Origin: Nageia nagi
Lineage: Eukaryota; Pinophyta
DNA: 64,000 nt
Direction of reading: 5' to 3'
Assembly: GCA_050084985.1 (NCBI GenBank)
Contig: JBITNC010000001.1
Coordinates: 98,208,001-98,272,000 of the forward strand
Below are positions 13,201-28,200 of the stretch, piece after piece. A model generated the notes under the pieces. It was not told where the DNA came from and searched no databases. It was given only the letters and a program-made list of their open reading frames with translations. Position numbers and translations under genes: made by a program. Numbering within the stretch: the first letter of the stretch is position 1; each line of letters starts with the position of its first letter.

Positions 13201-16200
13201 GAAAACTATTCTTAGTAATCAAGGGGCACCTCATAAGTGTTTACCACTTGGTAATAGTATACATTCACTAATGTATATATCTAGTCCCCTGTACCTAATA
13301 AGTGTATCTCTGATAATATATTATGCAATAAGTATACACCACGCAGAGACCACCTAGTCTACAAGTGGTGAAATAGCAGTTTGCTCATGTAGTTTCTGAT
13401 TGTGAACTGATGCTGTTTCAATGAAACAGTCTATGATATTAAGAGAAAAAATAGGACTGCCCAATTTTTGAGGTCTTGTAATGAACTCTTCGACTGATGG
13501 CTGGACTACATATATGTTTGAAAAAACAAACTCCTGTACTAAGGACTGGGGAAGAAAAAGAAAAAATATAAACAAAAGATGAAGTCAAAGCTCTACTTTT
13601 TCTAGACTCCTTTTTTAATTTAATAAAAAAATAAAAGATTGAAAACTATTTACTCTTGAGAAAGAAGTAAGAAGTGTTAACCAATCATTAATTATTATGA
13701 AACATCTTGTGCACCTGTACCAACTAGTATAAGTACTTTTTTACCCATATATATAACTAATCGATGCTACCTGGCTATCGTATATCATAGTCTGATATTT
13801 CATAATTCATACGAAGGGGATTATTTAATGTTGTAAGCATGTACTTTGTAAAGCAAAAAGGTATAGTATGATGAATAACAATTTGAATTTCTTCACATCT
13901 TCCACTTTAACGAAGATTAACAACAAACACATAGTCATGAATAAGATAAAACCTGCATGGCACCAGCTCCAAGAACAAGCTGACATGTACGGGTGTTGAA
14001 AAGTTTCAAAATATCAACAAGACGATGTACAACATCAGACGCGAATGCTGGGAGAGAATTACTGATGTCCATATACTCAGAAATCATCTTTAACAAAATA
14101 ATGCCACTGCAAAATTATGTAAAAAGAAATTGTTGGTTCCCAAAAATATCAGTAGTCATGCAATGCCAAACAATGTAATTCAATCTTATTACAAGTAATA
14201 ATTTTATGCATAACTAAATAAAATGAAAAGATGGAAAGGAACAAAGTTATTAAAATGATCTTACAAAAGAAATAATTATAAAATGACGCAAAGGTTTTGA
14301 ACATAATCATTTCAACAATACAGTCAATGCCTAATGATAACATGGTTCAGAACAATACTAACCAATTTACCATGTGATATCCCACCCCTCTAAAATTAAT
14401 TGTCTTTGCATTTGACTTTTCGCGTCCCTTTCTACCCTTTCCACCTGCCTCTGGTGCCTCCAAATGTCTTAATTGATCTCCAGATGTTGATATTTCCAAT
14501 GAGTCACCACCATGGTTTACTGTTCTTTCCACCTGATTTACTCTTGCATATGCCTCAGATGAGTTTTCATCAGTATTTCCATGCATATAATGATTTGAAT
14601 TCTCTGTATTGGTTAACTCAGTTGCATTATGCTTCTCATTAACAACACTATCCTCATCAAATGTGAGAATATTGACAATAGCTTGAAATTCATCTGGTAC
14701 ATCAATGGTAACCCATGTTTCTTGGTCTAGGACAGCACTGATCTTTGCTATCTGCAGTATCCAATACAACTACTTAAAACAGACCCTATAAGAAAAACAT
14801 AAGATGATCACAATAATAGAAGAAAAAAACACCCTTTACAAAAGCTATTTTTGTATAGCAAAAGGCTACATTGTCCAACAGCCAAGTCTTGATATTTAGC
14901 AAACACGCTCAACTCTACTCTGAGCAAGTAAAATAATTGTAGTTACAAGAAAATCTCATGCCTTGGTTGATCACAAGGATTGTAAAAATTGAGAGAAGAA
15001 AATACACATACACGAGAACTATGCTGGTAATCAATAAAAGCTTTTGACTGTGATTGCAAACTCCCTCTAATACTGTATCCCAAACGACCGCCAACCTGCT
15101 AATTATAATTTTCTCAAAATTATAATGTTCTTCAAAAAAAGAAGAAAATAAAAAACTAGGTTGTTCAACTTTCATGCAACATGCACAATAAGATGTCCTA
15201 AACTCCTCTAAAAATCCATTACCAATGATGCTGAATATACCTTTTCAGTTGCAGATATAAATTCCTGAGTAATATTGTAGACATTTAAGAAGTCTTGCAA
15301 GCGCAATTTTGGATGAATAAGTGCACGGACACCTAATAGCTTGGCCCAACGCCCATGAGCAGCATCACAAGCTGCAAAGACAGCCTCGGTATTTTCACGA
15401 AGGACATCAGCCCTGTAAAAAGTTACAGTATTGCTATATCATTAACACTCCATGCAAAAAAGTTGCAAATGGAAAATTAATTTAACAGAACATTAATGTT
15501 AATGATGTGAAAACACTAGGAATATAAAGGAACAGAAGACTTAATTCAAGGTTCAACCACATGTACAACTCCTGATACACTCATGGAAGGCATATAATGA
15601 GAACTATCTTTGTACAGAAGTGAAATGATAAATATTAAGTTGTGCCCTTAGTTTATTCCTGTTTTCATTCTTCTAACAATGCAAAGCCAAGCTTTTCTGC
15701 TACACGTATCCATTAGAATAAAGAATATATAGACTGCAAGATGAAATGCAAAAGCCAATGCTTGAAAGTAATTCAATAAGAAATAATACCAAGCTATGAT
15801 TTGCTATTCATGTAACAAGGGTCATAATGGAGCAAGCAAAATTTGTCCAGTGCTAATGATAAGCATTTTTTTTACTCCGTTTTGTCATGTCAAAGTTATA
15901 AATTAATCTTATATTTCCAAAATTGTGTTGGCATTTAATAATAGTATTTATAGTATTGACCTTTCAATGTGGGCCATAGCGATGATATAGAAATGACTCC
16001 ACTTCCTTCATATTTCGCCTGTTAATAAGCAAAAATGGGACCTTGTATGCACTAAAGAACAAAGAGGGTAATGAATTGGCTCCAGTAGGATAAATAGGTA
16101 AGGAAATTTGGAACCCATATATGTCAAGTACTCAAATTTATGTTATATATTTTATACAATGGAACCCATACAATGAATTGGCTGATCTATAAAGTTTGTA

Positions 16201-19200
16201 CACAACAGAACTTCAGTAAAATTTGTCTGTCTCTTGTAAGTATGGAATTGATTATGCTGAGAAGAAAGATGCAAGCAATTCTATCATATAAACATAATTT
16301 TTCATATAACAATTATTCTTTCAATCAACATACCAAAATTATTTTGTGTTTCTCTTTACATGGTTTGAAATTGCACCAAACAAAATGTTTTACTGTACAA
16401 TATGTGCTAAAGATCCTTATTTTTACCTGAAGTTTTTGGAAATGTTGGACGGGCTTGCACCTTCATTTGCCTTTCCAAGTAGCAAGTTACCATGAGAGGT
16501 ATTTTGGTGAGGTGAAACAAGAAAACGAGAACCAAGTAAAACATCTGATTCCTGAGCAGCTTCAGCTGCAGCAGCTGCTGCTGCACCAGATGCAAAGGCT
16601 GCAGCAACAGCATCTGCAGCATAGAAACCATCAAGGCCTCCCATAATCCACTCAATTACCTTCTTGACCTCTGCTGCTTGTACTAAATGTACCTACGTTG
16701 AAACTATAGTATAAGCAATGAACGTAAATTTCTGGTTTCAATATTTCACAAAATAGGTCTGTTTATAAATAATTAGCTTGAAAAGAAACAAGCATAAACG
16801 TAGCAATAACATGTGATAATACACTGCCAATCTCTTTCATAGCAACGTTATATATTTATTTCCAAACACATTGGCAGAGTTAGGAGCCATTAGTTGTCTT
16901 TAATCTCCCTCCATACAGTATTTTTGTTAAAAGGATGTAGGTAGTTTTCTAAACTTACTCAGCTCAAAAGAATGCATTAATAGGGAAAAAAAAACCTCCA
17001 ATAATTTTTCAGACATAATAGTACCTGTACAACTCTGAATATGGCCGCCAGAAGTCGCACAAAACTTTCTGCAGATAGGCTTCTTAGCTTACTTGCTAGT
17101 GAAAGTCCCCCACCTGGACTACTAACTCATTAGCTATGTGACATAACAGTACAAATACTAGAAGTCATACTAGAAAACAAGTTCAAATAAAAAAATTCCA
17201 GAAATTCAAAACGTGCAGATAGCATGAAGAAAATGAAAAACAGAAATTAACACATGGAATACCATCCACATCAGTTTGTCTTTCTCCTGCTATCAAATCA
17301 GAATCAAGGGGACGAGTGAACAGAACAGGAAGCAACTCTGCAACAGTAGTTTTAATGGAACCCTTAATGTCTGCAATCAGTGTTTCCCTATAAACCCTCA
17401 ATACAGCTGGAAGTTTTGCCTGAACAATCAATAATTTAACAGAATAAAGAAATGCCACCTCTGTCATAAATAGTTTCATATATTACTGAGAAAATATCAT
17501 CCAATGACATCATGGAAATACAAAGTAACAAGGAAGAAGACACTTTTATCTACAACCGTATGAAATAACAGCTATACACCATTTAGAGACTATTGGAATT
17601 CAATTTCATTCTACAGCTACATATATGATAGCACCAAATTCAAAACAGAGAAGATGAACAGAATACAGATGACAATGAATGACACACATCTCATACAATC
17701 AAAAAGCTGCACAGACAGAAAAATAACATGTACTATCCAGTATATATGATTTTAGACATATAAATTAGACAATGCAATAGTCTAGTCACATAATAAAATG
17801 TGCTATCCGGTAAAAATCATTTTCTCTGTGCAAACCTGCCAGCTTAGTCTTGCAGAATACAGACAATTCACTAATTTTGAACCCAGTCAGCATTGCTTAC
17901 AAAATACACTAGCATCGCAAATGATCCAGCAATAAAAGAATTGTGTGACAGTGAAGCCACTCACGGTTCTCAACAGGCCAATGACAAGAGGTAAAAGATG
18001 GTCCCTGAAACCAGAACATGCTTCTTCATCTAATTGAATCTGCAAAATACAGAAATTGTTGTCATCATCATAGCATCAGAAGCACATATGGTCAAAATGT
18101 GCTCACAGACTTATAATATGAATATCAAGGTGATTTATAATTAGGAACATTTTTGCATTCTGAAGAGGCCTGCATAATAGAGGAATATACACCTTTACAA
18201 GTTATTTGAGTTTGTTTTATTATACCAATTCATGAATCTAACCTCATTGATTTCATTGATGCCAATTATCTATAAAAGAAATTCCTTAACATATTATAAT
18301 AATCTGCAACAAAATCAATGCAATTTGCGGAATGTCTGAACTACTAACATAAACTCAATTCAAAGTCATTTTCTATCCAAAATGTAATTCAAAAGATAAA
18401 ATATGAAGCAAAGAAAGAATTGGCAATATGAACCAGTTTATTGTTTCTGATGTTCTTCCAAATCAAGTAAAGAAAACAAACATAATAGCGAATCTAATCA
18501 TTCATAGAATTCACCTTGCCCACAATGCATTTGATACACAATTTCTCCTAAGCCTTGAAGAACAAGGTTTCCACATTATACTACAAAAGCTGCCTGAAAA
18601 ATACACAGGCCTCTCCCTAAGAAGTCTTTCAGAGGAATAAACACAAATTTTAGATGCATCAACGAATTCAAGAAAATATTCCCCAAAAAAGATATGGGAA
18701 TTCAAAAAAAGACTTAAATTTTGGCATTATTCCATATATCAAAAATTTCAATGCATCACATCTTGCCAAAGAAGCATGTTGCTTTTAAAATACTATGTGC
18801 CCATCCTTGACAGCCTCAGACTACATTAGTATATTCAAAGTGAAGGATCTACCAACATGAAAAGGTAACAATAGAACCAACAATTCTCTACGAATACATT
18901 CATTTCCCGATATAAAATATAGGTGGAGGTCAAACATGAAACAAAGGTACTGTGGACTACAGCAGCTCCAGGTGAAAGATAAGTTGCCTTACCCTATTGA
19001 TGTCTTCAGCGAATCGAAAAACATTTAGTACAAGAATTTTTCTGAAAGGCAATTTGTTCAAAGGGTACAAGCAATATAAGTAATTTAGGAAAGGCAATTT
19101 GTTCGAAAGGGTAGAAGCAATATAATTTCCACTAGTCTAGGTTACAAAATTTGCCAATTTTCAAGCATCAAATTCGAAATTCAATGAATTTGAAGGGCAT

Positions 19201-22200
19201 GGCCCTGACCCTCATGGCCTGTGCTGCCCTAGGGTTTTTCTTTTGATAATTTTTTAATTTTTTTTAATTCACTTTTTTATTTTATAAATTCATTTTCTTT
19301 TTTTCTTAAATTTGAAATATATAGAATTTTTTCATTAATAATTGGTTTTATTTAATTTTTTTAAATAATGAATAAATATAAATTTTAATATTATTTTTAT
19401 TTTAAAAAATTGTTAATCTTAGTATCATATTTATTGTTATTAAGTATTAAAAGTTTTTTAAATGAAATTAAATATATAATTTAAAAATATTTATAAATAT
19501 TAATTTTTTAAATAATAAACAAATATAAATTTTAATTAAAATATTTTTATACAAAAAACAATAATATATTGGATTTTATGCCAAATTTTAATGTTATATT
19601 TTTTGTGTTATTAAATTTTTTATATTTTACTATAGCTTTTTTGAAAGTGTGTAATGTCCCAGAAATGAAATTACAGAAATACAAGTATAGAAAAAATATA
19701 GAACTGAAATATTACTCAAAAGACACCCAAAAATGAGTAACAACCAGCCAAGAGAATATATTAAAATATTGCAAGACAATACATGCACTGGAATAACCAA
19801 AGGCATCCACAAAATAACATCAAAATGCAAATATAACACCTTCAAAATGCCATAAATCTCCTTGGAACTATTTTTGTATTTTTGATATTTTAGGGCAATC
19901 ACACCTTCAATGAAATTGCCAAAGATCCCAACCATGCACCTTCAATGCACTTTGGGGTGAGCAAGACCTTCAATCTTCACTCAAAGAAACTCAAGGGTTT
20001 CAGATTTCAATTTCAATAATATCAATAACATACCCAAAATGGAGTGTTGCATCTCCTTATATAGACTCCAACCCTAATCATGCATTGACCCCTCTAAGCT
20101 AATCTAAGCCATTGATTGGCCTTATTACAAATAAAAGTACTTAAAATAATATTAGAATAACATAAAAGTTTATTATAATTCAACATTGCACTTTTAAGTA
20201 AAAATCCACTAAGTTAAGTAGATTTTCGTGTGTAGGCGCGATATGGAAGACTAGTCCGACTGGCAAACTTCAAGTAGCCATAACTCCTTCATTTCTTGTC
20301 CAAAAGGGGTCATGTGACCACTTAAAACAAATGCCACGAGATGCTCTATCCAATTCTGAAGGTGCAACGGCCACATCTGACATGTACAAGAAGAGATTTG
20401 TGGAAAATCCCAAATACAAGATATTCTAAAAAAATAGGGTCATTACAAAGTGTTATTTTCAACGTATTATTTTTTACTAATTTTTATTTAATATCTAATG
20501 TTGTGATGAACTTTTATTATTATAAAACAATAATAATAATATTTTTTATATAAAAATTAATAATAAATATGAATATTTATTATTTTATAATATTTTAGCA
20601 TATTTTTACCATATCAAATTTAATGTTGAATTTTTGGACCCTAAATTAATGTCAAATTTGTCGAACTTGGACTCAAACCTAGTAAGTTAGGTAGCAATAA
20701 CATAGATACCACTACTAGTTACTCAGAATAATAGCACCAGCATAAAAACAAATAAATTTTATTTATGTCCATTATAACAAGTTACCAACACAGGTCAATG
20801 GGATTCGGGAAATTAAAAAAGGGGGTAAAAATCACTGTTTAAATCCAAAGGGAGACACTAAAATACAAAAGAAAATCAAGTAAAAATATGTATAGCGCAA
20901 ATGTTGTTAGTCAAGTCTGAACTAAACTATAATACGGAGTGGTAGAAGACGCACAGTCAATACTAATCATCCAAAAGGAGCTTATATCTGATGCTGCTCA
21001 TGCAAGAGTGGCCAGGGCTTCGTGGGACTTGCTGGATTGTGATTGGAGGGTGTGCAGAGAAGACTATAAAGGCTCTTCTAGCATTCAAGACTGGCAAGAC
21101 TGTAGAGGGTAAGAAGTTAGTGAGGCATATCTATCAGGACTGTCTGACCTATCTGACCTATGCACGAGAGGAAAGATGGCTAAAGATGTCAAAATTTTAC
21201 AGGTCTCTCCTGTCTTGTCAAAAAGAGGATAGTCTTCAAGACTCGCAGCACTGAGTGAGGGAAGACATCGCCACTTAGATAGCGCATCTTGAGTTTGTTC
21301 TGCTTTAGACACAAATAGAGAAACTTTCTCAAATTTGCCTGTAACTTGTTTTTATTGAATCTATAGAGGTTAAAGGCCCCCAAATTCCTATCTACTTGAT
21401 CGGTTACTTGTCTAACATGGGCGTACCTTTTCAATCATAGCCAGATATACTATCAAGATGTTGTCTGTATATTTAGTTCCCCCTTTCAAACTCATCGGTT
21501 TAGAAAGAAAATGTGCATGAATTTCAGTGAAAAAGGGAGAGAGAAAGAGCCAACAAAACCTTAAAGATATCAATCTTCTTCCAAATTTGCATATGACAAC
21601 TTTGGCTGTTAATTCATTGTCCCACTTGCTTTCATATCAATTACTGAAATCCACATCTTGTGCTATATCCTTTCTATGTTGGATATATTTAATTATTAAT
21701 GCCATATTGAGGACTTTTGCATCTAAGAGTTATCTTCTCCTTTGTTAAAAGCTTCATTGAACTGTATTAGATATGGATGAACATTATCAATGCTCTACAT
21801 CGAATATTGCACGTTCTCTTCATTTTGCATTTGGTCAAGCATGTGGCATCATCTAGCTTCTAAAATCAGTATTTATTATTTAGGGAATTGTTCATAACTC
21901 CCAAAATGGTACCAAAGGTTTAAAGGTGTCCACTTTTAACTTAAAGTTTCTCTCTTCTTGATTGTAGAATCCAAATTTCGAAATTATTCCCATGGATATT
22001 GGCATATAAGTTGATCCATCATGTTTTACAAAAGTGCACTTCAATGGACTTATGGCTAAAATCCATATTTTAAACATTCATTACAACGGACCGATAAGGA
22101 ACCTTAGTTCCTGGGTACCATAACTGCTATGTAATAATTGCTGATTAATTAGATGAAAATATTTAACAATAGGATTGGAATAGAACAATAAGGATAAAGT

Positions 22201-25200
22201 ATTTCGAAAAACATCTACTTGAAGTCTCCGTATTAATTATTTTCTCTCAACAACCACAAAGCCACAAGGGCATGAGGGATTTTGAAAATTTTCAATCGTC
22301 TTCTATAAATAATGTTATGGTTGGTATTTTGATGACCATGAATTGGATGACCTTCAACTTTTGTCCCTTCCATGGTTGTGAAGATTCTCATGATGATAAT
22401 AATTCTTCCTCCTTGGATGTGATTATTACTTCCACATATGTTGCAAAGGATTTTGATGACATTTGTGAGGATCCTTGCAATGAGTGTCTAATTAAGGTTC
22501 CTCCCGTGTGCCTGATTCTCCTTTCATGTGTTGAAAACAATATAACCTATATTCCTTCTCCAATTGATTTTGATAGGAGACAAGATAGGGTTAATGATAA
22601 CATTTGATATTCATAATAATCCAAAAAGGGTCATTTTCGAAGTTTAATTTCAGGACTGGAAATTGTCACCATTGGGTTCCATGCTCGGAATCAAACATGT
22701 TTGCAAAATTTGGTGAGCTGACTTGGCAAAAAGAGGACCGTCCTCCATTGGCCACTAGCGGCCCATTCTGGGCACATGAGGACCGTCAGTGGTCCATTTC
22801 TCATGGTCGTTTTCTTGAAATTTGAAGAGTCAAGGGCAGTTCCGAAAGCTGAAACGCTTTCTTCTTCCATTTCAGATCTGATTCAAGGAGATTGTAGGTT
22901 GGAGGAGTGTTTGATGTTGTAACAGTGTATTTCATATTCACACCGATTCGTAATCCCATTTGGGTACCATAATCAAGAAGAGATGTTAAATTGGATATGC
23001 TCCTACACTAGAAGAAACCAATATAAATGTGACTGTGTTAACTTGTTTGAATGCCGATTTTGATGTTATTTTATGTTTTCTGTCAGTTCTACACAATCGT
23101 ACTTTAAATTTCATCATCAAATTTTACCATAAGAGGTTTGTCAGCGACCCTCAACAGACCGCCATTGGCTCATTTCTTCAAGAATTAGGTGCTGAAATTC
23201 TTAAGGGAATATTTGTACTTGATGAACTTCAAAATAGCATAGCTTACGAAGTTTACAGATCAAGTGGTATCAAAGCAAAGTTCAACAGTTTGAATTGGGA
23301 ATGCAAGGTAGAAGATCTCAAAAAGCTGAGTTAATCCCTTCTAACCTTGAGATTGAGAAAAGGCATAGAAGGGCAAGTTCAACGGAAGAGCAAGAAGGAA
23401 AAGCAAAGCAGCCCGAGATAGATTCTGATTTGTGTTCCAAGTTTGAAAAGGAATTCTTGCAATGCAGAGCGATATGAATAGAATCATGGAGTTATTTTTG
23501 AGTAAACAAACCATGGAGAAGCCAAAGAAACCTGAATTTGAGAGAATACCAGATCATGGTGTTGGGTCTTCTCATGCTACTACATAATTGCCATTCAAGT
23601 TAGAGGCCAAAATTGAAATCCCTACTTTTGGAGGAGAGGTAGATGCCAAGAACCTCAACAATTGGTTGAAACAACTAAAGGTATATTTCCAAGTTCAGTG
23701 TGTAGAAAATGATGTTCAAAAAATTTCATTTGCAAGGTTGAAAATGGGAGGTCATGCATAGATTTGGTGGGAGAGCCATGTGGAATCCCTCAAGCACGAA
23801 TTTGAACCACCTATCACTTCTTGGAACGAGTTCAAGAATCTATTGAGAAAGCAATTCTATACTTTGGGTCATCACAACAAGCAACTCATGAAGTGGCAAT
23901 TTCTTTGCCAACAAAGAGAACAATCAATCCAAGACTATGCCACAGAATTTAAAAGGCAAACAAATTTACTTGGGATATCTCTCAAGGATCCTCAAATTTT
24001 GATGAAATATATTGAAGGTTTGCATAGTCATTTGCAAAAAGCTTATTATGTTGTTTAATCCTAATAACTTTGACCAAGTTTATGTGCAAGCTTATTTGGA
24101 AGAAGATGGGAGACAAAGACAACACTATGAAAACTCCAAGAAAAATTCAAACAATAAGGGACATCAAAAAGAAGAAAAATCCCAAGGCAAAGCAAAGACA
24201 AAGGCAAAGGCAAACAACAAGCAAAGAAGACTACCAATACTACAAAGAAGAAAAATGATAGTAGGCATTGTTCTCATTGTGACAAAGATGGACATGTTGA
24301 AGATAAATGTTGGAAGCTTCATCCTAAATTATATCCCCACAAGAAGAAAGAAAAGAAGGATCTGGAAAAGAAGAACACAATGGTCACCAAGAGTGAGGAT
24401 GTTGAGGACAGTTCAGATTCTTATCAAATCAACTGTGCATCAATTCAAACAGTTGGAAATGAGAAGGAGATTGAGGAGAAAAGAATTCAACTATTCCATG
24501 TCAAAATCTGAATTGGTAAGGTAAAAGTTGCTTCTATTTATGATCCTGGTTTTCAAGTTAATTTGATTTCAAAAAGCTTAGTAGATGAATTGAAGCTGAA
24601 GACTTAAACCATCCACATCCATATGCTCTTGGATGAGCACACCACGATGCCAAGCTTCAAGTGACAAAACAATGTAAGTTACAATTTAGCATAAGCAAAA
24701 ATTTTCATGATGAAATGGTAGTGGTGTTGTTCCTTCGGATATTTGTGCTGTTGTGTTTGGGAATCCTTATTTGTGGGATAGAGATGTTATTTACTTCAAG
24801 AGAAAAATTCAGTATAGGTTGATCAAGGAAGGAAAGTCCTATACTATTAATGCCCATAAAGACCCGAAAAGGAATGCCATTAGTGATTGCAAATCAAGTA
24901 AAGAGCCTAGTTAATGCAAGTAGAAAGTTCATAGTGTTGATGGTCATAGTTGCAGACGACAATTCTGTCGGAATAGGACTGCTAGTAGTCCTCTACATTG
25001 AAATTAGACTGGCAATGGCCCTCAACAGGCCACCAACGATCCTTTTACAAGAGAACTAGATGCAAGGACTTCTACAGGAGTTTCAGGTTGTGTCTACAAA
25101 GCCAACAAGACTACCTCCTCAGCTGGATATACAACATGAAATACAATTACTGCTTGATTCCCCCCTTCCATACACAAGGTTATATCGTTAATCAGTTTTG

Positions 25201-28200
25201 GAACAAGAGGAGATCATGAATCATATTCAGGAGCTGGTTAATCAGGGTTTGATCAAACCTAGTACATCTCCATGCGGGACACCCATTGTTCTAGTGCCAA
25301 AGAAAGATGGTTTGTGGAGAATGTGCATTGATTATAGAGCTTTGAATAAGATCACCATAAAGAATTGCTATCCATTTCCTCGTATAGATGATCTCATGGA
25401 TCAGTTGCAAAGAGCAAGATACTTCACCAAGTTGGACTTGAGGAGTGGTTATCACCAAGTAAGGATAAAAGAAGAAAACATTTGGAAAACAACTTTCGAA
25501 ACAAGAAAAGGCCTATTTGAGTGGCTTGATTTGTCTTTTGGTTTGTGTAATGCACCAACCACATTTATGAGGGTAATGAATGAACTCCTTAGACCTTTTA
25601 TTGATTTTTTTTTCTTGTATACTTGGATGATATACTTGTGTATAGTTCTACTTGGGAGGATCATTTGATACATATTAGAAAAGTGCATCAAACTTTACAT
25701 GATGCATAATTGTATTTGAAGAAGAGTAAATGTGAGTTTGGAAAGTCGTCTTTGGTGTATCTAGGCCACATTGTTGGTGGTGGACAACTAAAGATTGATC
25801 CCAAAAAGGTAAGAGCCATTGTTGATTGGCCAAGGCCAAGTAATGTGACGGAGACAAGGAGTTTTCTTGGGGTGTCCAATATTCGAAAAAGTTTATTGTT
25901 AATTTCTCTAGCATTGCTTCACCTTTGCATGACATAACGGGTAAGACACAAAGTTTTACATGGGGAATGAAGCAACAAGATTCTTTTGATTTGCTCAAAC
26001 ACATAATTCGTAATGCACCTATTTTAGCACTCCCTAATTTGTATGCTTTAGTGCAGATTGTCAAGAAGTGGAAGCATTATCTAATGGGAAAGGAGACAAT
26101 TATCCATATTAATCATCAATCATTACAATACCTACAATCTCAATCAAAGTTACAACAAACAAGACATTAGCGATGGATGGGATTTTTGCAACAGTTTCAT
26201 TTGGCACTGAAATACAATAAGGGAAGCCAAAACAAAATTGTTGACATCTTATTCAGACCTCCTATTGCAAGAAAAGGGCTGACAGCAATCCTTCCCCTGC
26301 AGAAAATGGGCCACCATCGATCCTCGACAGGCTGACAGCAATCCTCCAACAAGAGAAATTTGCATTTTTATCAGTGATGTAGTTTTTCCCATTTGTTCAA
26401 GAGTCCTTTGAGGAGACATATTTGCAGGATTCAAACTTTGGAGAGGTGTATTAGCAGCTGAAACATTCTTCTACACCAAATTGTGAAGGTATGGAGGATT
26501 ATATATTGTTGATGGACTCCTTTACAAGTTGGGTTTGTTATGTGTTCTTGAGAATAAAAGAGTTCAGTTGATCGGAGAGGCATATACTTCAAAAATTGTT
26601 GGTCATTTTGGAGTTGGAAAAACAGTTGCAAATCTGCAAAGATATTTTTATTGACCCAAAATGCAAGACCAAGTTGCAAACTACATACGAGGATTTGTTA
26701 TGTGTTGTACCAGCAAGCCAAGCAACAGAAAATTGGGATTGTATCAGCCGCTTCCAATTCCTTATCGTCCTTGGGAAACTATCTCCATGGGATTTTGTAG
26801 ATGGGTTGCCTTTGACTAAGAAGGGTCATGATTATTTGTTTGTTGTAGTGGATCGTTTTAGCAAGATGTGTGTGTTGATTCCATGTAAGAAGACCATTAC
26901 AAGACAAAAAGTTGCAAATCTCTTCTTTACTCATGTATCAGTTCGTTTAGGTTTGCCTAATTCCATTAGTTTTGATAGGGATTCCAAATTTTTAGGCAAA
27001 TTTAAGACTTGTTTATGGGATAATACCACTTTTCATCCTCAAACGGATGGTGAAACCGAAGTGGTGAATAGAACCATTGTTCAACTTTTGAGAGGCTATT
27101 GTGGTAAGAATGCTAAACCTTGGGATGAGCATCTTGTTTACATCCAACATGCATACAATAAGGCAATTTATACTTCTACAAGTAAATCTCCATTTGATAC
27201 ACGTTTTCGTTATCTACCTCTCTCACCTTTTGATTGTGTTTTTGGGCAACAAGAAGATAAAGAAGTTTCACTTGAGAAAGATGAGAAACAAGCTAAAAAA
27301 TTTATTGACAAAATTAAGCAAGTTCACTTGAAAGTTCAAGAGCAACTTGAAGCAAGTCAAAACAAGTACAAGTTAAGACATGACAAGCATAAGATTGACC
27401 ACAAGTTTCAAGTGCGAGATCAAGTTTGGTTATATCTTAGCAAAGATAGGTTGCAAGGACCAAACAAAAAATTGAAACCAATCAAGTATGGACCATTTCA
27501 TAGTATGGTGCAAGTTGGTGAGAATACATTTAAGTTGGATTTAACTCCTTACATGAATATCTATTCGGTTATGAATGTGAAGAACTTGAAGTTATTTGAG
27601 CTATCCATGTTGGTTGAACAAGAAAATGACAATAATCAAGTTTTACCATCAATTGAAGATTTAGCACCTCACACTATGAATGCATTGCTTGAAGATTCAG
27701 TTTTCCAAAAGAAGGTTTGTACAACAAGAAATTTGGTTGATTGGATTGAAAGGACAAATGCCTAATAAAGCCAAATGGTATAACAGTACCAAAGTTGGGG
27801 AATTATTTCCTCATCTCATTCCAAATAGCTTTTTGGAAACAAAAACCCTTCTCATTAGGGAGGTGTGATTCAAACAAGGTCATTTTCGGAATTTAATTTC
27901 AAGAGTGGAAATTGTCACCATTGGTTTCCATGCTCAAAATTAGACATGTATGCAAAATTTGGTGAGCTGACTTGGCAAAAAGAGGACTGCTAGTGGTCCT
28001 TCACAGGCTGCCAACAGCCCATTCTGGGCACATGAGGACCGCCAACGGTCCATTTCTCATGGTCGTTTTCTTGGAATTTGAAGAGTCAAGGGTAGTTTGG
28101 AGGAGTGTTGTTGTTGTAGCAGTGTATTCCATATTCACACTGATTTGTAATCCCATTTGGGTCCCATAATGAAGAAGAGATGTTAAACTAGATGTACTCC

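Noticed and set aside
13354-13575. 73-codon minus-strand frame in intron 12
   Set aside because: It has no similarity to VPS54, and exons 12 and 13 join correctly without it.
16407-16655. Overlapping open frames in exon 8 (minus frame 2 and plus strand)
   Set aside because: They are shadows of the Ala-coding repeat; only the frame continuous with exons 7 and 9 matches VPS54.
18960-19030. Possible extra VPS54 exon with a GTAAGG donor-like site
   Set aside because: Exons 4 and 5 already join in phase with the expected family sequence, leaving no gap to fill.
22600-22613. CATTTGATATTCA at 22601 and 28360 as a target duplication of the gypsy element
   Set aside because: The right copy lies inside the 3' LTR as judged by alignment with the 5' LTR, so the match is coincidental.
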